From NCBI GenBank assembly GCA_965233625.1, contig OZ247499.1, forward strand, positions 1,612,001-1,676,000: 64,000 bases of DNA. Reading direction: 5' to 3'. Source of the DNA: G965233625 sp965233625 (GTDB taxonomy: Bacteria > Planctomycetota > Planctomycetia > Pirellulales > Pirellulaceae). Made by a program: the position numbers and the translations under genes. The notes beneath the pieces are model-generated. The model worked only from the letters and a program-made list of their open reading frames with translations, was not told the DNA's origin and searched no databases. Positions 54,676-63,671 of this stretch are shown here, one piece after another. The first letter of the stretch is position 1. Each line of letters opens with the position of its first letter.

Positions 54676-57030
54676 TCATTGCTGCAAAGAATAAAGAATC
54701 ACATTCACACCCAGCCGCGCCGCATCCGCTTTGATGTATCCTTTGCACTCCAGCGACTCTGTGTTCTCCATCGCACAGCTAATATCCAGTGGCGAAAAAA
54801 TCACCGCCAGCCGTCCATCCAGTTCCAGGCCTTCCAGTCGCGGCTTCGCTTTGCTGATGCGCGCCGAAAGCGTGCCATCGTCTATCCGTTCGCCCGGCTC
54901 GCGGATGCTGATGGTCTGCAAATCATGCCCGCGATACTTCGTCGTAAAGATGGCATGGGCGGCAGGCAGCTTCTTAAGCTCTTTGCCTGGGAACATTTCC
55001 TTCACTTCCTGACGGATACTGGCTGCGAACGGCTCGCTGGCGCAGATGGCATCGACAAACAGAACACCGCCCCGCTCTAAATAAGCGGCCAGCGCCTTTC
55101 GCGCCGGCGGACTGAATTTGAACGACCGGCGGCCATGCATGAACAACAGAGGGTAGCGGTAAAGCTTCTCATCGACGGGCGAAACCATCCGCCGTTCAGG
55201 GCTGAACCGCAAAGGAAACTGCTCTGCCGAGAGTTGCAGCAGATTGCTCCAGGCGTTGGGTGCATCGTCGCTGCCGCCGCTGTGGAGCAATTTCGGCGCG
55301 ATCATCGCATTGCGGCTTAGTTCCCCCGTAGTCGAGGTTGTAACCGTAGGTTCACGCAGCTTCGGCTTCAGCCGGCGGTTGGTTGCATACGCGAGCACAT
55401 TCTGCCCGATGGCGACAACCGAATCGATCTCTTTGGTTGGCTTGGCAGCATATCCCAGATCGCGACCTCCAGGCTCTAACTCCCAATAGCACGAAAGCGA
55501 TGTCGGGCAGTAAACCACGCTGGTCCGGCAACATGCCTCAACGCCCCACAACGGCCGCAGATGCTCCGGCGCCACCTTCCTCTCGGCAAGCCACACCGGA
55601 TGATCGTAGGGTAGCAGCCGCATCGGGCTTTCCGGGAAAATGTCCTTCATCAACTGCCGGAAGTCGCGGTCAAAACCGTCTCCTTCGCAACATGCTTCGG
55701 CAAAGATGAAGCCTCCCTGATCCACGTATTCACGCAGCAGTTTACGTTGGGTCTCGGTCAGTTCCAGTTTGTCGCTACCGCTGATAAACAGCACGGGCGT
55801 TTGCAGCAAGTCATCAACCGAAGCTGCACGGATGTCGACCGTCTGCCAGGTAAGGTTGCTTTTCCACCGTTTGCCAACGCTGTATGTCAGGTTCTGCAAG
55901 GCGTTGCGGTGGCGGTTCCAGGTGGCTTTGCCGCGGTCGAGATCATCAATCACGCCCTTCGGCTGGCTGTGTATCATCCGCGCAATAACAACGGGCCTGG
56001 CGCCTTTGCTAAGGAACAGAAGCGAGAAAGCCGTCGCGATCAGCGGATTGTTCTCCGCCAGCCCCACACCTTTCCAGAAGCCGGTCAACTTGTCCTGCGA
56101 TTTCACCAGCACCTCGGCGCCTTCACGGTACCAGTCGTGCTTGCCGATAAACCGCCGGCCGGACAGCCGCCCGACACGCTCGACACCATACAGGTAATAC
56201 AGCAGATTACTCCGCCCTGCCCCGCGACCCAAACCAGAGACAGCCGTCGGATTGCTGCTGGCAGAAAAGTTGCGGCCCAGCCACTGAAAGGCTTTCTCCA
56301 CAGCATCGCTGTCATCGCCGCCGGTGCAGCAGATGATATCTTCGCCCGATACTTTCGCATCGCCGCTGGAAACACGTCCTGAAGAGATAATCACGCTGGT
56401 GATGCCGGCACACGTCATACTACCTGTGGAGGGGCGTTCTTCAACATAGCCCCACGACCCGTCACTACGTTGACACTTTAGCCAGTAGTCAAGCGACCGC
56501 TTCCACGTCTCTGGCTTGACGGTCACCCCGACGCGGTCCGCTTCGTGCAATGCGAGAAGTGCGAATTGCGTGTTGGAGTTATCGCCGTTGCCCGTTCGAC
56601 CAGAATAGCCCCAGGCGCCCGCTCTACCGCGCTCGATCCGTTGCGAATCTTCGAGCCAGCTTACATTCCGTTCAATTAACGACCTGTCGCGGTCTGGCTC
56701 GGCAGCGCAGAAGACCAGCGTCTGTAACGCAGTTGCGTAGGTCATCTCCGGATTGCCGATCTTCCGCAGATACGCCAGCGACCTCTGAATAACAGGGTCG
56801 TCAACCGGCGTGCCGCAATTGAGCAGCGCGAGCGTAATCAGCGATGTGAGGCCGCCGGGCTGACTGGTGTATTCCTGCCAGTTGCCTCGCACACGGTCCT
56901 GGCGGCCGCGTAGATATTTGGCGCCCAGCCGGATCGAAGCGGTGACCTGTTCCGCTGTAACGTCCGCAGCAACACGCCGCGCGGGGATCATGCAGAGTAC
57001 GGCGACAACAACCAGCAGCACACGCAACAT
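54676..57030 (-). CDS. Double DUF4159 protein with alpha-toroid domain
   Basis: A 784-residue protein with a signal peptide (about 1-22). Residues about 25-330 form helical repeats of the prenyltransferase/squalene-cyclase toroid type (LTSLITLALLNCG; NTQFALLALHEAD). Two DUF4159-type modules follow: one around 405-480 (LFISGSD ... YVDQGGFIFAEACC) and one around 620-720 (LFMHGRR ... YLERGGVLFVDAICA), clearly duplicates. DUF4159 is common in planctomycetes but its role is unknown. The gene lies next to a cysteine desulfurase gene, with which it is probably cotranscribed. Confidence 0.82.
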   Translation of the reverse strand: MLRVLLVVVAVLCMIPARRVAADVTAEQVTASIRLGAKYLRGRQDRVRGNWQEYTSQPGGLTSLITLALLNCGTPVDDPVIQRSLAYLRKIGNPEMTYATALQTLVFCAAEPDRDRSLIERNVSWLEDSQRIERGRAGAWGYSGRTGNGDNSNTQFALLALHEADRVGVTVKPETWKRSLDYWLKCQRSDGSWGYVEERPSTGSMTCAGITSVIISSGRVSSGDAKVSGEDIICCTGGDDSDAVEKAFQWLGRNFSASSNPTAVSGLGRGAGRSNLLYYLYGVERVGRLSGRRFIGKHDWYREGAEVLVKSQDKLTGFWKGVGLAENNPLIATAFSLLFLSKGARPVVIARMIHSQPKGVIDDLDRGKATWNRHRNALQNLTYSVGKRWKSNLTWQTVDIRAASVDDLLQTPVLFISGSDKLELTETQRKLLREYVDQGGFIFAEACCEGDGFDRDFRQLMKDIFPESPMRLLPYDHPVWLAERKVAPEHLRPLWGVEACCRTSVVYCPTSLSCYWELEPGGRDLGYAAKPTKEIDSVVAIGQNVLAYATNRRLKPKLREPTVTTSTTGELSRNAMIAPKLLHSGGSDDAPNAWSNLLQLSAEQFPLRFSPERRMVSPVDEKLYRYPLLFMHGRRSFKFSPPARKALAAYLERGGVLFVDAICASEPFAASIRQEVKEMFPGKELKKLPAAHAIFTTKYRGHDLQTISIREPGERIDDGTLSARISKAKPRLEGLELDGRLAVIFSPLDISCAMENTESLECKGYIKADAARLGVNVILYSLQQ

Positions 57031-57120
57031 GGATACCTCCGCGCCTCCGGAAAGGCGTATTGCTCAACTCCGTGAATCACCAGAACCGGCGCCAAGCTGC
57101 TTCGCGAAAGCCACCGGCGA

Positions 57121-58056
57121 TCAGCGTGGCTTCTTTTTGGTCAACTTCTTCGTTGCCTTCTTTTTGCCGGCCTTCTTCGGCACTGCAGATTTCTTTGCAG
57201 CCTTCTTCTGGGCCGGCGCCTTCTTGGCAGCCGCTTTCTTAGCGGGCGCTTTTTTCGCTGCGGCTTTCTTGGGCGCCGCAGCTTTAGCGGTTTTCTTTTT
57301 CACGGGCTTGGCGGCCTTCTTAGGCGCCTCTGCGGCAGCTTCTTTCTTCTCCCGTTTCGGGAAGCGGTCCTTGGCGTCGGAAGCAATCTCGGTCAGAATC
57401 GCACGCAGATTGGTGGACTGCGGCGACTTTGCAAACGCAGCAGCCAGTTGATGCAGCATGCTGGCGAACGCTGGTCCCTTGGTCTTCGGGACACCGCGTT
57501 CTAAACCTGGCACAACGCGTTTGGCTGCTTCCGCCTCGGTAATGATGCCGGCGATGTAAAGGATCTGGAGGCAGTTATCGTCGATAGGAATCGAGTGCCC
57601 GCCGAGGGCGTGCTGCGTGACAAATGAGATGGCGAATGGCGAAACCACGCGAAGCATTTTGCCGCCGGAAGGAATCTTCAGATCCTCAATCGTCTTCACC
57701 GCTTTGCCCTGATTGAGCTTCTTAAGCGGCTCCATGTCGTACGAGTACTGCGACTCAAAGACGGCCTGCAATGTCCGCTTCACACGCTGGGCGCCGGCCG
57801 TCGGGTCGGGCAGGCCGCCGACGGTTTCAACCAGTTCACGCAGCGTGGTTACGCGTACTTCGTTCCATTCGTAGTAGGTTTCGTCAAGCTTCAGGTAAGC
57901 CTCATCCGCCTGTTCGTAAGACGCATTCTCCAGGCAGCAGGCGTACAGCAGGTGCTCCAGCAGGGTTCGCTCGGCAGGGAAAACAACCGGGTCGTAGTGC
58001 TTCTTCAGCACCTTCTGAAGTTTGTTAATCTGAGTGGCGCGGTTGGGAGTACCCAT
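57121..58056 (-). CDS. Endonuclease III-like protein with histone H1-like C-terminal tail
   Basis: A 311-residue protein. Residues about 1-215 form a helical HhH-GPD-like domain: RTLLEHLLYACCLE matches the first helices of endonuclease III, and IPSGGKMLRVV aligns with the helix-hairpin-helix LPGVGRKTA motif that carries the catalytic Lys; HSIPIDDNCLQIL aligns with the region of the catalytic Asp (VDTH). No four-Cys iron-sulfur motif follows. From about residue 235 the chain is Lys/Ala/Pro repeats (AAKKAPAKKAAAKKAP type), very like eukaryotic H1 or bacterial H1-like tails, which bind DNA. A DNA-repair role is inferred. It is 74 bp after the rbfA stop on the minus strand. Confidence 0.75.
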   Translation of the reverse strand: MGTPNRATQINKLQKVLKKHYDPVVFPAERTLLEHLLYACCLENASYEQADEAYLKLDETYYEWNEVRVTTLRELVETVGGLPDPTAGAQRVKRTLQAVFESQYSYDMEPLKKLNQGKAVKTIEDLKIPSGGKMLRVVSPFAISFVTQHALGGHSIPIDDNCLQILYIAGIITEAEAAKRVVPGLERGVPKTKGPAFASMLHQLAAAFAKSPQSTNLRAILTEIASDAKDRFPKREKKEAAAEAPKKAAKPVKKKTAKAAAPKKAAAKKAPAKKAAAKKAPAQKKAAKKSAVPKKAGKKKATKKLTKKKPR

Positions 58057-58130
58057 GCAAAGCTCTTGCAGAAATATCGTGGAGGACCGGGAAATAAAAT
58101 CGGGCGGGCCGCTGTTGTTACGGGGCTGGT

Positions 58131-58628
58131 TTACGTGGCGTTGCCGGCAACGTCTCCGCCGGCTGGCTTATCTTCTGGAGTTGCCGTCGCATCTTCAGCA
58201 TCATGAGATTCGCCAGCGGCGTCTTCACCCGCCGGATCTATACTTGCAGCACTTTCATCGCTGAGTTCTTCCTCAGCGGGCGTATCCTGGGGGAGCACCT
58301 GCTTCAGAATCTGTTCAACGGCAATCGAATTCTTGATGCCCAGATCCAGTTCAAACTTCAGCCGCGGTGTGTACCGCAACTCAACGCGATTAGAAACCTT
58401 CTGCTGAAGGTAGCCGGCGGAATTCTGCAGGCCACGTACAGCAAGGTTCTGTGCCGCTTCGTCGCCCATGACGGAGACAAAGACTTTGGCGTTTTGCATA
58501 TCAGGCGAAACTTCGACCCGCGTGACCGTCACGTTCTGGATACGTGGGTCGCGCAGGTCGGTGAGAATCGCCATGCCGACGACTTCTCTGATTGCCTGAG
58601 CAGCTTTTAATGCACGGCGTGATGCCAT
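58131..58628 (-). CDS. rbfA: 30S ribosome-binding factor A
   Basis: A 165-residue RbfA. It has the KH-like core with RRALKAAQAIREVVGMAIL, DPRIQNVTVTRVEVSPDM and YTPRLKFELD. RbfA helps final maturation of the 30S subunit. The core is about 110 residues; the remaining 55 form an acidic Ala/Glu/Asp-rich tail that other RbfA proteins lack. It follows infB, as in most bacteria, with 133 bp between. Confidence 0.95.
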   Translation of the reverse strand: MASRRALKAAQAIREVVGMAILTDLRDPRIQNVTVTRVEVSPDMQNAKVFVSVMGDEAAQNLAVRGLQNSAGYLQQKVSNRVELRYTPRLKFELDLGIKNSIAVEQILKQVLPQDTPAEEELSDESAASIDPAGEDAAGESHDAEDATATPEDKPAGGDVAGNAT

Positions 58629-58678
58629 TGCGTTCTCCGCGACTGCAATCGCAGCCGATTACAGCAGCCATTTTTCCG

Positions 58679-58703
58679 GGCGCCGGTATAACACGCCGGC
58701 GCC
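58679..58703. repeat. Inverted repeat between infB and rbfA
   Basis: GGCGCCGG (58679-58686) and CCGGCGCC (58696-58703) are perfect inverted arms around a 9-base loop in the space between infB and rbfA. Each arm contains GGCGCC, so it is also an example of the over-represented hexamer. It may form an RNA hairpin that affects the two genes differently; there is no T-run after it. Confidence 0.5.
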
Positions 58704-58761
58704 GCTGTTAAGATTCACGCCGCTTGACGCATTCACTGCATCAAGCTGGCGACGGGCGGGA

Positions 58762-61752
58762 CTACAGCGTACGGGCTACTTCCTCGATCTTATACGCTTC
58801 GAGCAGGTCGTTGACCTTTACGTCGTCGTAGCCCTGCAACTTAATACCGCAGTCCATTCCCTGACGGACTTCTTTGACGTCGTCTTTCTTACGCTTGAGC
58901 GAATCAAGACCGTAGTCGCCAATAGTGCGACTATCGCGGTTTACGCGGATACGGCAGTTACGCTCAATCGTGCCACGCATCACACGGCAACCGGCAATCG
59001 TACCGATGCGGCTGATGCTGAACGTATCCAGCACCACGGCCGAACCAAGTTCAACAAACCGTTCTTCCGGCTTCAGCTTGCCTTCCAGCATGGCTTTGAT
59101 GTCGTCGGTCACTTTGTAGATCACATCGTAACGGTGCATATCTACGCCGCGTTCATCAATCATGCTGCGGGCTGCATCATCGGGGATCACGTTGAAGGCG
59201 ATGATCACGGCCTGCGATGCTTCGGCCAGCGCCACATCGGCAGCGGTCACGCCACCGACGGAAGCTTGCAGAATGTTGACTTCCACCTCTGGATGCTCGA
59301 ACTTCGATAGTTCCTGCTCGATGGCTTCAATCGAACCACGCACATCAGCACGCACAATCAGATTCAACTTGGCCTTCTCGCCAACCTTACCAAGCTGGCC
59401 GCTTTCCAGGAGTTCTACGAAGTCAACGTAGCTGGTCTTGGTCGTGATACCCGACAGGTTGCCGCTGCGTTTATCGAACTCACGCTGCGAAGCGAGGTCG
59501 CGTGCCTTGGCAATATCGTCCAGCACATAGAACGCATCACCTGCTTCTGGCGGCACGTCCAGCCCCGTGATATTGACCGGGATCGATGGTCCTGCTTCGT
59601 CTTCTTTCTGGTTGGTGTGCAGCGTGTTGTACAACGCTTTGACGCGGCCGTGTGCACTGCCGCAGACGATAATATCGCCCACCTGCAGCGTACCGCGTTG
59701 CACAATTACCTTGGCGATCACACCACGGCCAGATTCCTGCTCTGCTTCCAGGCAGATGCCCTGGGCGGCGCGGTCCGGGTTGGCCTTGTACTCGTGCAGT
59801 TCTGCGATGGTAAGAATGGTTTCGAGCAGATCATCCATACCGGCGCCGGTAATCGCGCTGGTGCGGACAACTTCAATTTCACCACCCCATTCACTCGGCA
59901 GCAGTTCGTGTGCGGCCAGGTCCTGCAACGCTTTGTTTTCGTCAGCCGACGGAAGATCAATCTTGTTCAACGCCACCACGATGGGCACACCCGCCGCCTT
60001 GGCGTGGCTGATCGCTTCTTCCGTCTGCGGCATTACACCGTCGTCAGCAGCAACGACCAGAACCACAATGTCTGTCACATTGGCGCCGCGTGCGCGCATT
60101 TCGGTAAATGCGGCGTGGCCAGGCGTATCGACAAAGCTGATCTTCTGATCGTCTTTTTCGATATCGTATGCACGGATATGCTGGGTAATACCGCCTGCTT
60201 CACCCTTCACGACATTGATGCCGATCAGGTAATCCAGCAGCGATGTTTTACCGTGATCAACGTGGCCCAGGAACGTGACCACTGGCGGACGCGGCTGAAG
60301 CGATTCTTCCGCATCTTCGTCTTCCGTGATCGTCGTGATCAGCGTGTCTTCCAGCGTCTCTTCGCCGCGGATCTCTACGTTTGGCTCAAAGTGAGCCATC
60401 AGCAATTCCACGGCGTCTTCGTCCAGTTGGGCGTTGATGTTCACCATCATGCCCGCTTCCATCATCAGGAATTTGATGACCTCACCGGCGCCAATTTCTG
60501 ACACTTCAGAGAAGGTGCGGACGGTGCAAGGCAACTGCAGCACTGCTGCGTTCTTACGTGCTTCCGATGTATCACGCTTGGGTCCACGACGGCGCCCTGG
60601 GCCGCGGCGGAAACTGTTTTGATTACGCCGCCCGCGTTTCGGCTTTCGCTCGGTACGCGTCCGGCTCATCTCCCGCAGTTCTTTGGGGTCCAGTGGCTCC
60701 TTACCGCGTTTCTTCTTTTCAGTTCCGGCGGCTTCAGATCGTGGTCCGCGTTTCTGATGTGCTTCGGTAAACTCACGCAGCGGCGCGGAGTCGCCCTTCT
60801 TACCTTTAGAAATAGCGTCTTTTGGAAGGCGCACATCAGGCTTCTGAGCCTTCTCACCCGGAGTCGCCTTTTTGGCGGCTGGCTGCTGCACGTCAGGCAT
60901 CGACGGCAGTTTAATCACGGGTTTGCGCATCACGGGCTTACGTGGCGAAGACTTGGCGTTATCGCCATCCTTCTTATCATCGCCTGATTTGCCCATCACT
61001 TTGACTCGACCACCGCCAGGCCCCATACCGCTCTGCCGCACAGGGGCGTTGCTAGGCCGGATCGGAGCACCGCTTGGCTCTTGTTGCTCCGCAGCCGCTT
61101 CCGCCTTCGCCTCTTCTTCTGCTTGGGCTGCGGCTTCAGCAGCTTTGGCCGCCGCTTCGGCAGCCTTGGCTTCGGCAACTTCCTTACTGCGTTTACGCAT
61201 CAGTGCAGCAGCTTTTGACACCTTGGGCGAAGCTTCAGACTTTGATGCGTCAGACGTTGCCGTGTCGTCAGCCTTCTCTGCTTCAACAGGCGCCTTTTTC
61301 ACGCGGCCTACCACCCTCTTAGGTTTCTCTGCGGCCGGCTTCTTCTCAACCGGCTTTTCCTCAGGGGGCTTGGGTGGCAAGGGCTTCACAGCGCCGGGCT
61401 TTGGCCCTTCATCGACTGGCGCCTCCGCAGACTTCGTAGGATCGGTTTTCTCAGCAGCCTTGCTGGATTTCGAAAGCGGCCCGAGCTTCTTGTCCGCTCC
61501 AGGCTTCGCGAATGTTGCACGGGGCCGTTCTGGCGCCGTGGGAGCCGCACTCCTTTCGGGAGCGGGCTTGCTGGCAGGGGCTTTCTTCTCTCCCCCACTG
61601 GCGAGATAGGCTCTTACTTTGGCCTCTTCATCCTCACTTAGACTTGCGAGCGCAGACCCCTTGCCAGAGACGCCCACTTTATTGCAGACATCCACAATCA
61701 CCTTGTTCTCAACGTCCAGTTCTTTAGCTAACGCGTAGATCCGAATGGGCAC
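58762..61752 (-). CDS. infB: Translation initiation factor IF-2
   Basis: A 996-residue IF-2. After the IF2N domain (IRIYALAKELDVENK) comes a long Lys/Ala/Pro/Glu-rich linker (about residues 55-430), partly with repeats such as AKAAEAAAKAAEAAAQ. The GTPase domain has GHVDHGKTS, DTPGHAAF and NKIDLP, and the C-terminal EF-Tu-like and IF2-C domains are complete. It brings initiator tRNA to the ribosome. The start is a GTG at 61752, with GGAGG about 8 bases upstream; an upstream ATG would add residues not in the family. The space before it (389 bp) is unusually long. Confidence 0.96.
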   Translation of the reverse strand: MPIRIYALAKELDVENKVIVDVCNKVGVSGKGSALASLSEDEEAKVRAYLASGGEKKAPASKPAPERSAAPTAPERPRATFAKPGADKKLGPLSKSSKAAEKTDPTKSAEAPVDEGPKPGAVKPLPPKPPEEKPVEKKPAAEKPKRVVGRVKKAPVEAEKADDTATSDASKSEASPKVSKAAALMRKRSKEVAEAKAAEAAAKAAEAAAQAEEEAKAEAAAEQQEPSGAPIRPSNAPVRQSGMGPGGGRVKVMGKSGDDKKDGDNAKSSPRKPVMRKPVIKLPSMPDVQQPAAKKATPGEKAQKPDVRLPKDAISKGKKGDSAPLREFTEAHQKRGPRSEAAGTEKKKRGKEPLDPKELREMSRTRTERKPKRGRRNQNSFRRGPGRRRGPKRDTSEARKNAAVLQLPCTVRTFSEVSEIGAGEVIKFLMMEAGMMVNINAQLDEDAVELLMAHFEPNVEIRGEETLEDTLITTITEDEDAEESLQPRPPVVTFLGHVDHGKTSLLDYLIGINVVKGEAGGITQHIRAYDIEKDDQKISFVDTPGHAAFTEMRARGANVTDIVVLVVAADDGVMPQTEEAISHAKAAGVPIVVALNKIDLPSADENKALQDLAAHELLPSEWGGEIEVVRTSAITGAGMDDLLETILTIAELHEYKANPDRAAQGICLEAEQESGRGVIAKVIVQRGTLQVGDIIVCGSAHGRVKALYNTLHTNQKEDEAGPSIPVNITGLDVPPEAGDAFYVLDDIAKARDLASQREFDKRSGNLSGITTKTSYVDFVELLESGQLGKVGEKAKLNLIVRADVRGSIEAIEQELSKFEHPEVEVNILQASVGGVTAADVALAEASQAVIIAFNVIPDDAARSMIDERGVDMHRYDVIYKVTDDIKAMLEGKLKPEERFVELGSAVVLDTFSISRIGTIAGCRVMRGTIERNCRIRVNRDSRTIGDYGLDSLKRKKDDVKEVRQGMDCGIKLQGYDDVKVNDLLEAYKIEEVARTL

Positions 61753-62141
61753 GTGCGGCCCTCCCTTGGAAGTCGCACCAGACGGGTCGGAACCCCGCGG
61801 GCGACAGACTGCGATCAATTACATGTGCATAGAGCGACACTCCTATGCTGCCACACTTCCCCGGCTAAAGGATTGCGACAGACACAGTAATAAGTACTCA
61901 AGCCAACCTACTTACAAACAACGGATTCCAACCCTGGCTTTTTGCTGGCTTACTGATTTATTTTCACTTCTGGAGTGGCGAGATGGCTCGCCCTTAGTCT
62001 GGAAGAATAAGCACCGAAGCCCCCTAAGGCAAGCCCCCAGCGGCACTTTCGCACCGTGCACCCAGCAGCTGCCGCCGGAGCAACACCAAACCTAACACCG
62101 CCCAAACTAGCTAAAACAGGCGGTCTAGCAGGCTTCCTACA
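61753..62141. other. 389-bp space between nusA and infB
   Basis: No gene was found. A hairpin GGCGAG-ATGG-CTCGCC lies at 61977-61992. On the minus strand TTGCCT and TATTCT are separated by 17 bp (TTGCCT around 62022-62027), a possible promoter of infB with four of six matches in each box. A plus-strand frame of 116 codons (61745-62095) has no ribosome site and is probably chance. Most bacteria have these two genes almost adjacent. Confidence 0.45.
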
Positions 62142-63569
62142 TCAGGCTTTTTCTTCACCGGCTTCATCCGTCTGCTCAGCCTCATCTGGCGTATCCCCGG
62201 AATCTGCCCCGTTAGCATCTTCTCCCGCGGACGATTCCTCCGCAGAATCCGCAGGCGCCTCAGCAGATGCTTCCGGCGCGGCTTCTGCGTCGGTCTCAGT
62301 CGCCGCTTCTGCTGCGGGGGCGGGCGGCTCTTCGCCAGGGATTGGCAGGCCATTTTTCTCTGCAAATTCACGCTGGCGCTGCAATTCCTTCTTGCGGCGC
62401 CGTTCTTCGGCCGCGGCTTCCTCCGCAGCAAGAGCCTTCACTTCGGCCTGATCGGCGATTTCGAGAGCTTTTTCCTCCGTTAGATCGCCCATCTCCATCA
62501 GATCACTAGGCTCAATCACCGAAAGATCGTCGTAAGACAGGTAACCCTGACCAACCAGTTGATGGGCAAGTTCTTCGTCCACGCCATCGAGCACGCAGAA
62601 GCCGCTGACGGCAAGGTCAATCTTCTGCTCCAGTTCTTCCTGCGTCATGATCTCGATATCCCAGCCAGACAGCTTGCTGCCCAGCCGGACATTCTGCCCG
62701 CGGCGGCCAATGGCCAGGGACAACTGATCTTCACGCACCAGAACGATTGCGCGTCCCATCATTTCGCAGAGAATCACCTCGTCCACTTCGGCAGGCTGCA
62801 GGGCATTCGGAATTAGTACGTGCGGGTCCTCAGAGAACCGCACGATGTCAATCCGCTCGCCAGCCAGTTCATCGACAATGTTCTTAATACGGTTACCCCG
62901 CACGCCGACGCAGGCGCCGACACAGTCGACCCGCTGATCCGCACTGCTCACAGCCACTTTGGACCGGTAACCCGGCTCACGCGCCATCGCGTTAATGGTG
63001 ATCACACCATCGGCGATTTCTGGAATCTCCTGCTCGAACAACCGCTGCACCAGTTGAGGACGGGTGCGGCTCAAAACCACTTTCACACGACTGCCTTGCG
63101 CTTTCACCTCAAAGACAACGGCCCGCACACGCTCGTTAGCATGGTGCGATTCGCCGGGAATCTGCTCGCTGCGAGGCAGCAACGCCTCGACATTGTCGAT
63201 CTGCACGGTGGCGGCGCCGCCTTCTGCACGCTGAATCACACCGCTGACAAGATCGCCAATCTGCTCCTGATACTCTTCAATCAGGGCGTCGCGTTCTGCT
63301 TCGCGCACTTTCTGAAAGATGACCTGCTTTGCGGTCTGGGCGCCGATGCGGCCGATCGTCTCTTCAAAGTCCAGCGGCTCACCGTCGCAATGCCCGGTAA
63401 TCTCCCCTGCTTCGCGTTCGATTTTGAAGTCGATCTCGCATTCGTCGCCGTAATACTTTTTCGCGGCCGAAATCAGCGCAGCTTCGATCGCCTGAAAAAC
63501 GATCTCTTTGTCGATATTCTTTTCACGATGAAGCGAGTCAACGATCCGCAGCAACTCGTTAGGATTCAT
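62142..63569 (-). CDS. nusA: Transcription termination/antitermination factor NusA
   Basis: A 475-residue NusA. The N-terminal RNA polymerase-binding domain (about 1-125), S1 domain (about 130-200), KH1 (VGVRGNRIKNIVDEL) and KH2 (IGRRGQNVRLGSKL) are present, then one helix-hairpin-helix-like segment (about 360-400). The last 85 residues are an Ala/Glu/Asp/Pro-rich tail that replaces the acidic repeats seen in E. coli. It binds nascent RNA and RNA polymerase in pausing and antitermination. RimP, usually just upstream of nusA, is not found in the visible upstream part. Confidence 0.96.
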   Translation of the reverse strand: MNPNELLRIVDSLHREKNIDKEIVFQAIEAALISAAKKYYGDECEIDFKIEREAGEITGHCDGEPLDFEETIGRIGAQTAKQVIFQKVREAERDALIEEYQEQIGDLVSGVIQRAEGGAATVQIDNVEALLPRSEQIPGESHHANERVRAVVFEVKAQGSRVKVVLSRTRPQLVQRLFEQEIPEIADGVITINAMAREPGYRSKVAVSSADQRVDCVGACVGVRGNRIKNIVDELAGERIDIVRFSEDPHVLIPNALQPAEVDEVILCEMMGRAIVLVREDQLSLAIGRRGQNVRLGSKLSGWDIEIMTQEELEQKIDLAVSGFCVLDGVDEELAHQLVGQGYLSYDDLSVIEPSDLMEMGDLTEEKALEIADQAEVKALAAEEAAAEERRRKKELQRQREFAEKNGLPIPGEEPPAPAAEAATETDAEAAPEASAEAPADSAEESSAGEDANGADSGDTPDEAEQTDEAGEEKA

Positions 63570-63604
63570 AGTTTCTAACTGTTTGCGTTGTTATGGCATG
63601 TGCA

Positions 63605-63618
63605 GACGGCGAACCGTC
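63605..63618. repeat. UUCG-type hairpin in nusA leader
   Basis: On the minus strand GACGG-TTCG-CCGTC forms a 5-bp stem with the very stable UUCG tetraloop, about 36 bases before the nusA start. It could be the end of the upstream transcript or part of the nusA leader. No T-run was seen. Confidence 0.45.
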
Positions 63619-63671
63619 CGTACAGCGAATTTCTGATAAACAAATTGTCCGGCGACCCGGCTGTTGCAGGG

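Noticed and set aside
60872..61609. 245-codon plus-strand frame opposite infB
   Set aside because: It mirrors the Ala/Lys/Pro-rich linker of IF-2 and has no independent support.
61745..62095. 116-codon frame in the nusA-infB spacer
   Set aside because: No ribosome site and an odd composition; it overlaps the infB start and ribosome site.
62820..63578. 252-codon plus-strand frame opposite nusA
   Set aside because: It is a shadow of nusA, whose domains are clear on the other strand.
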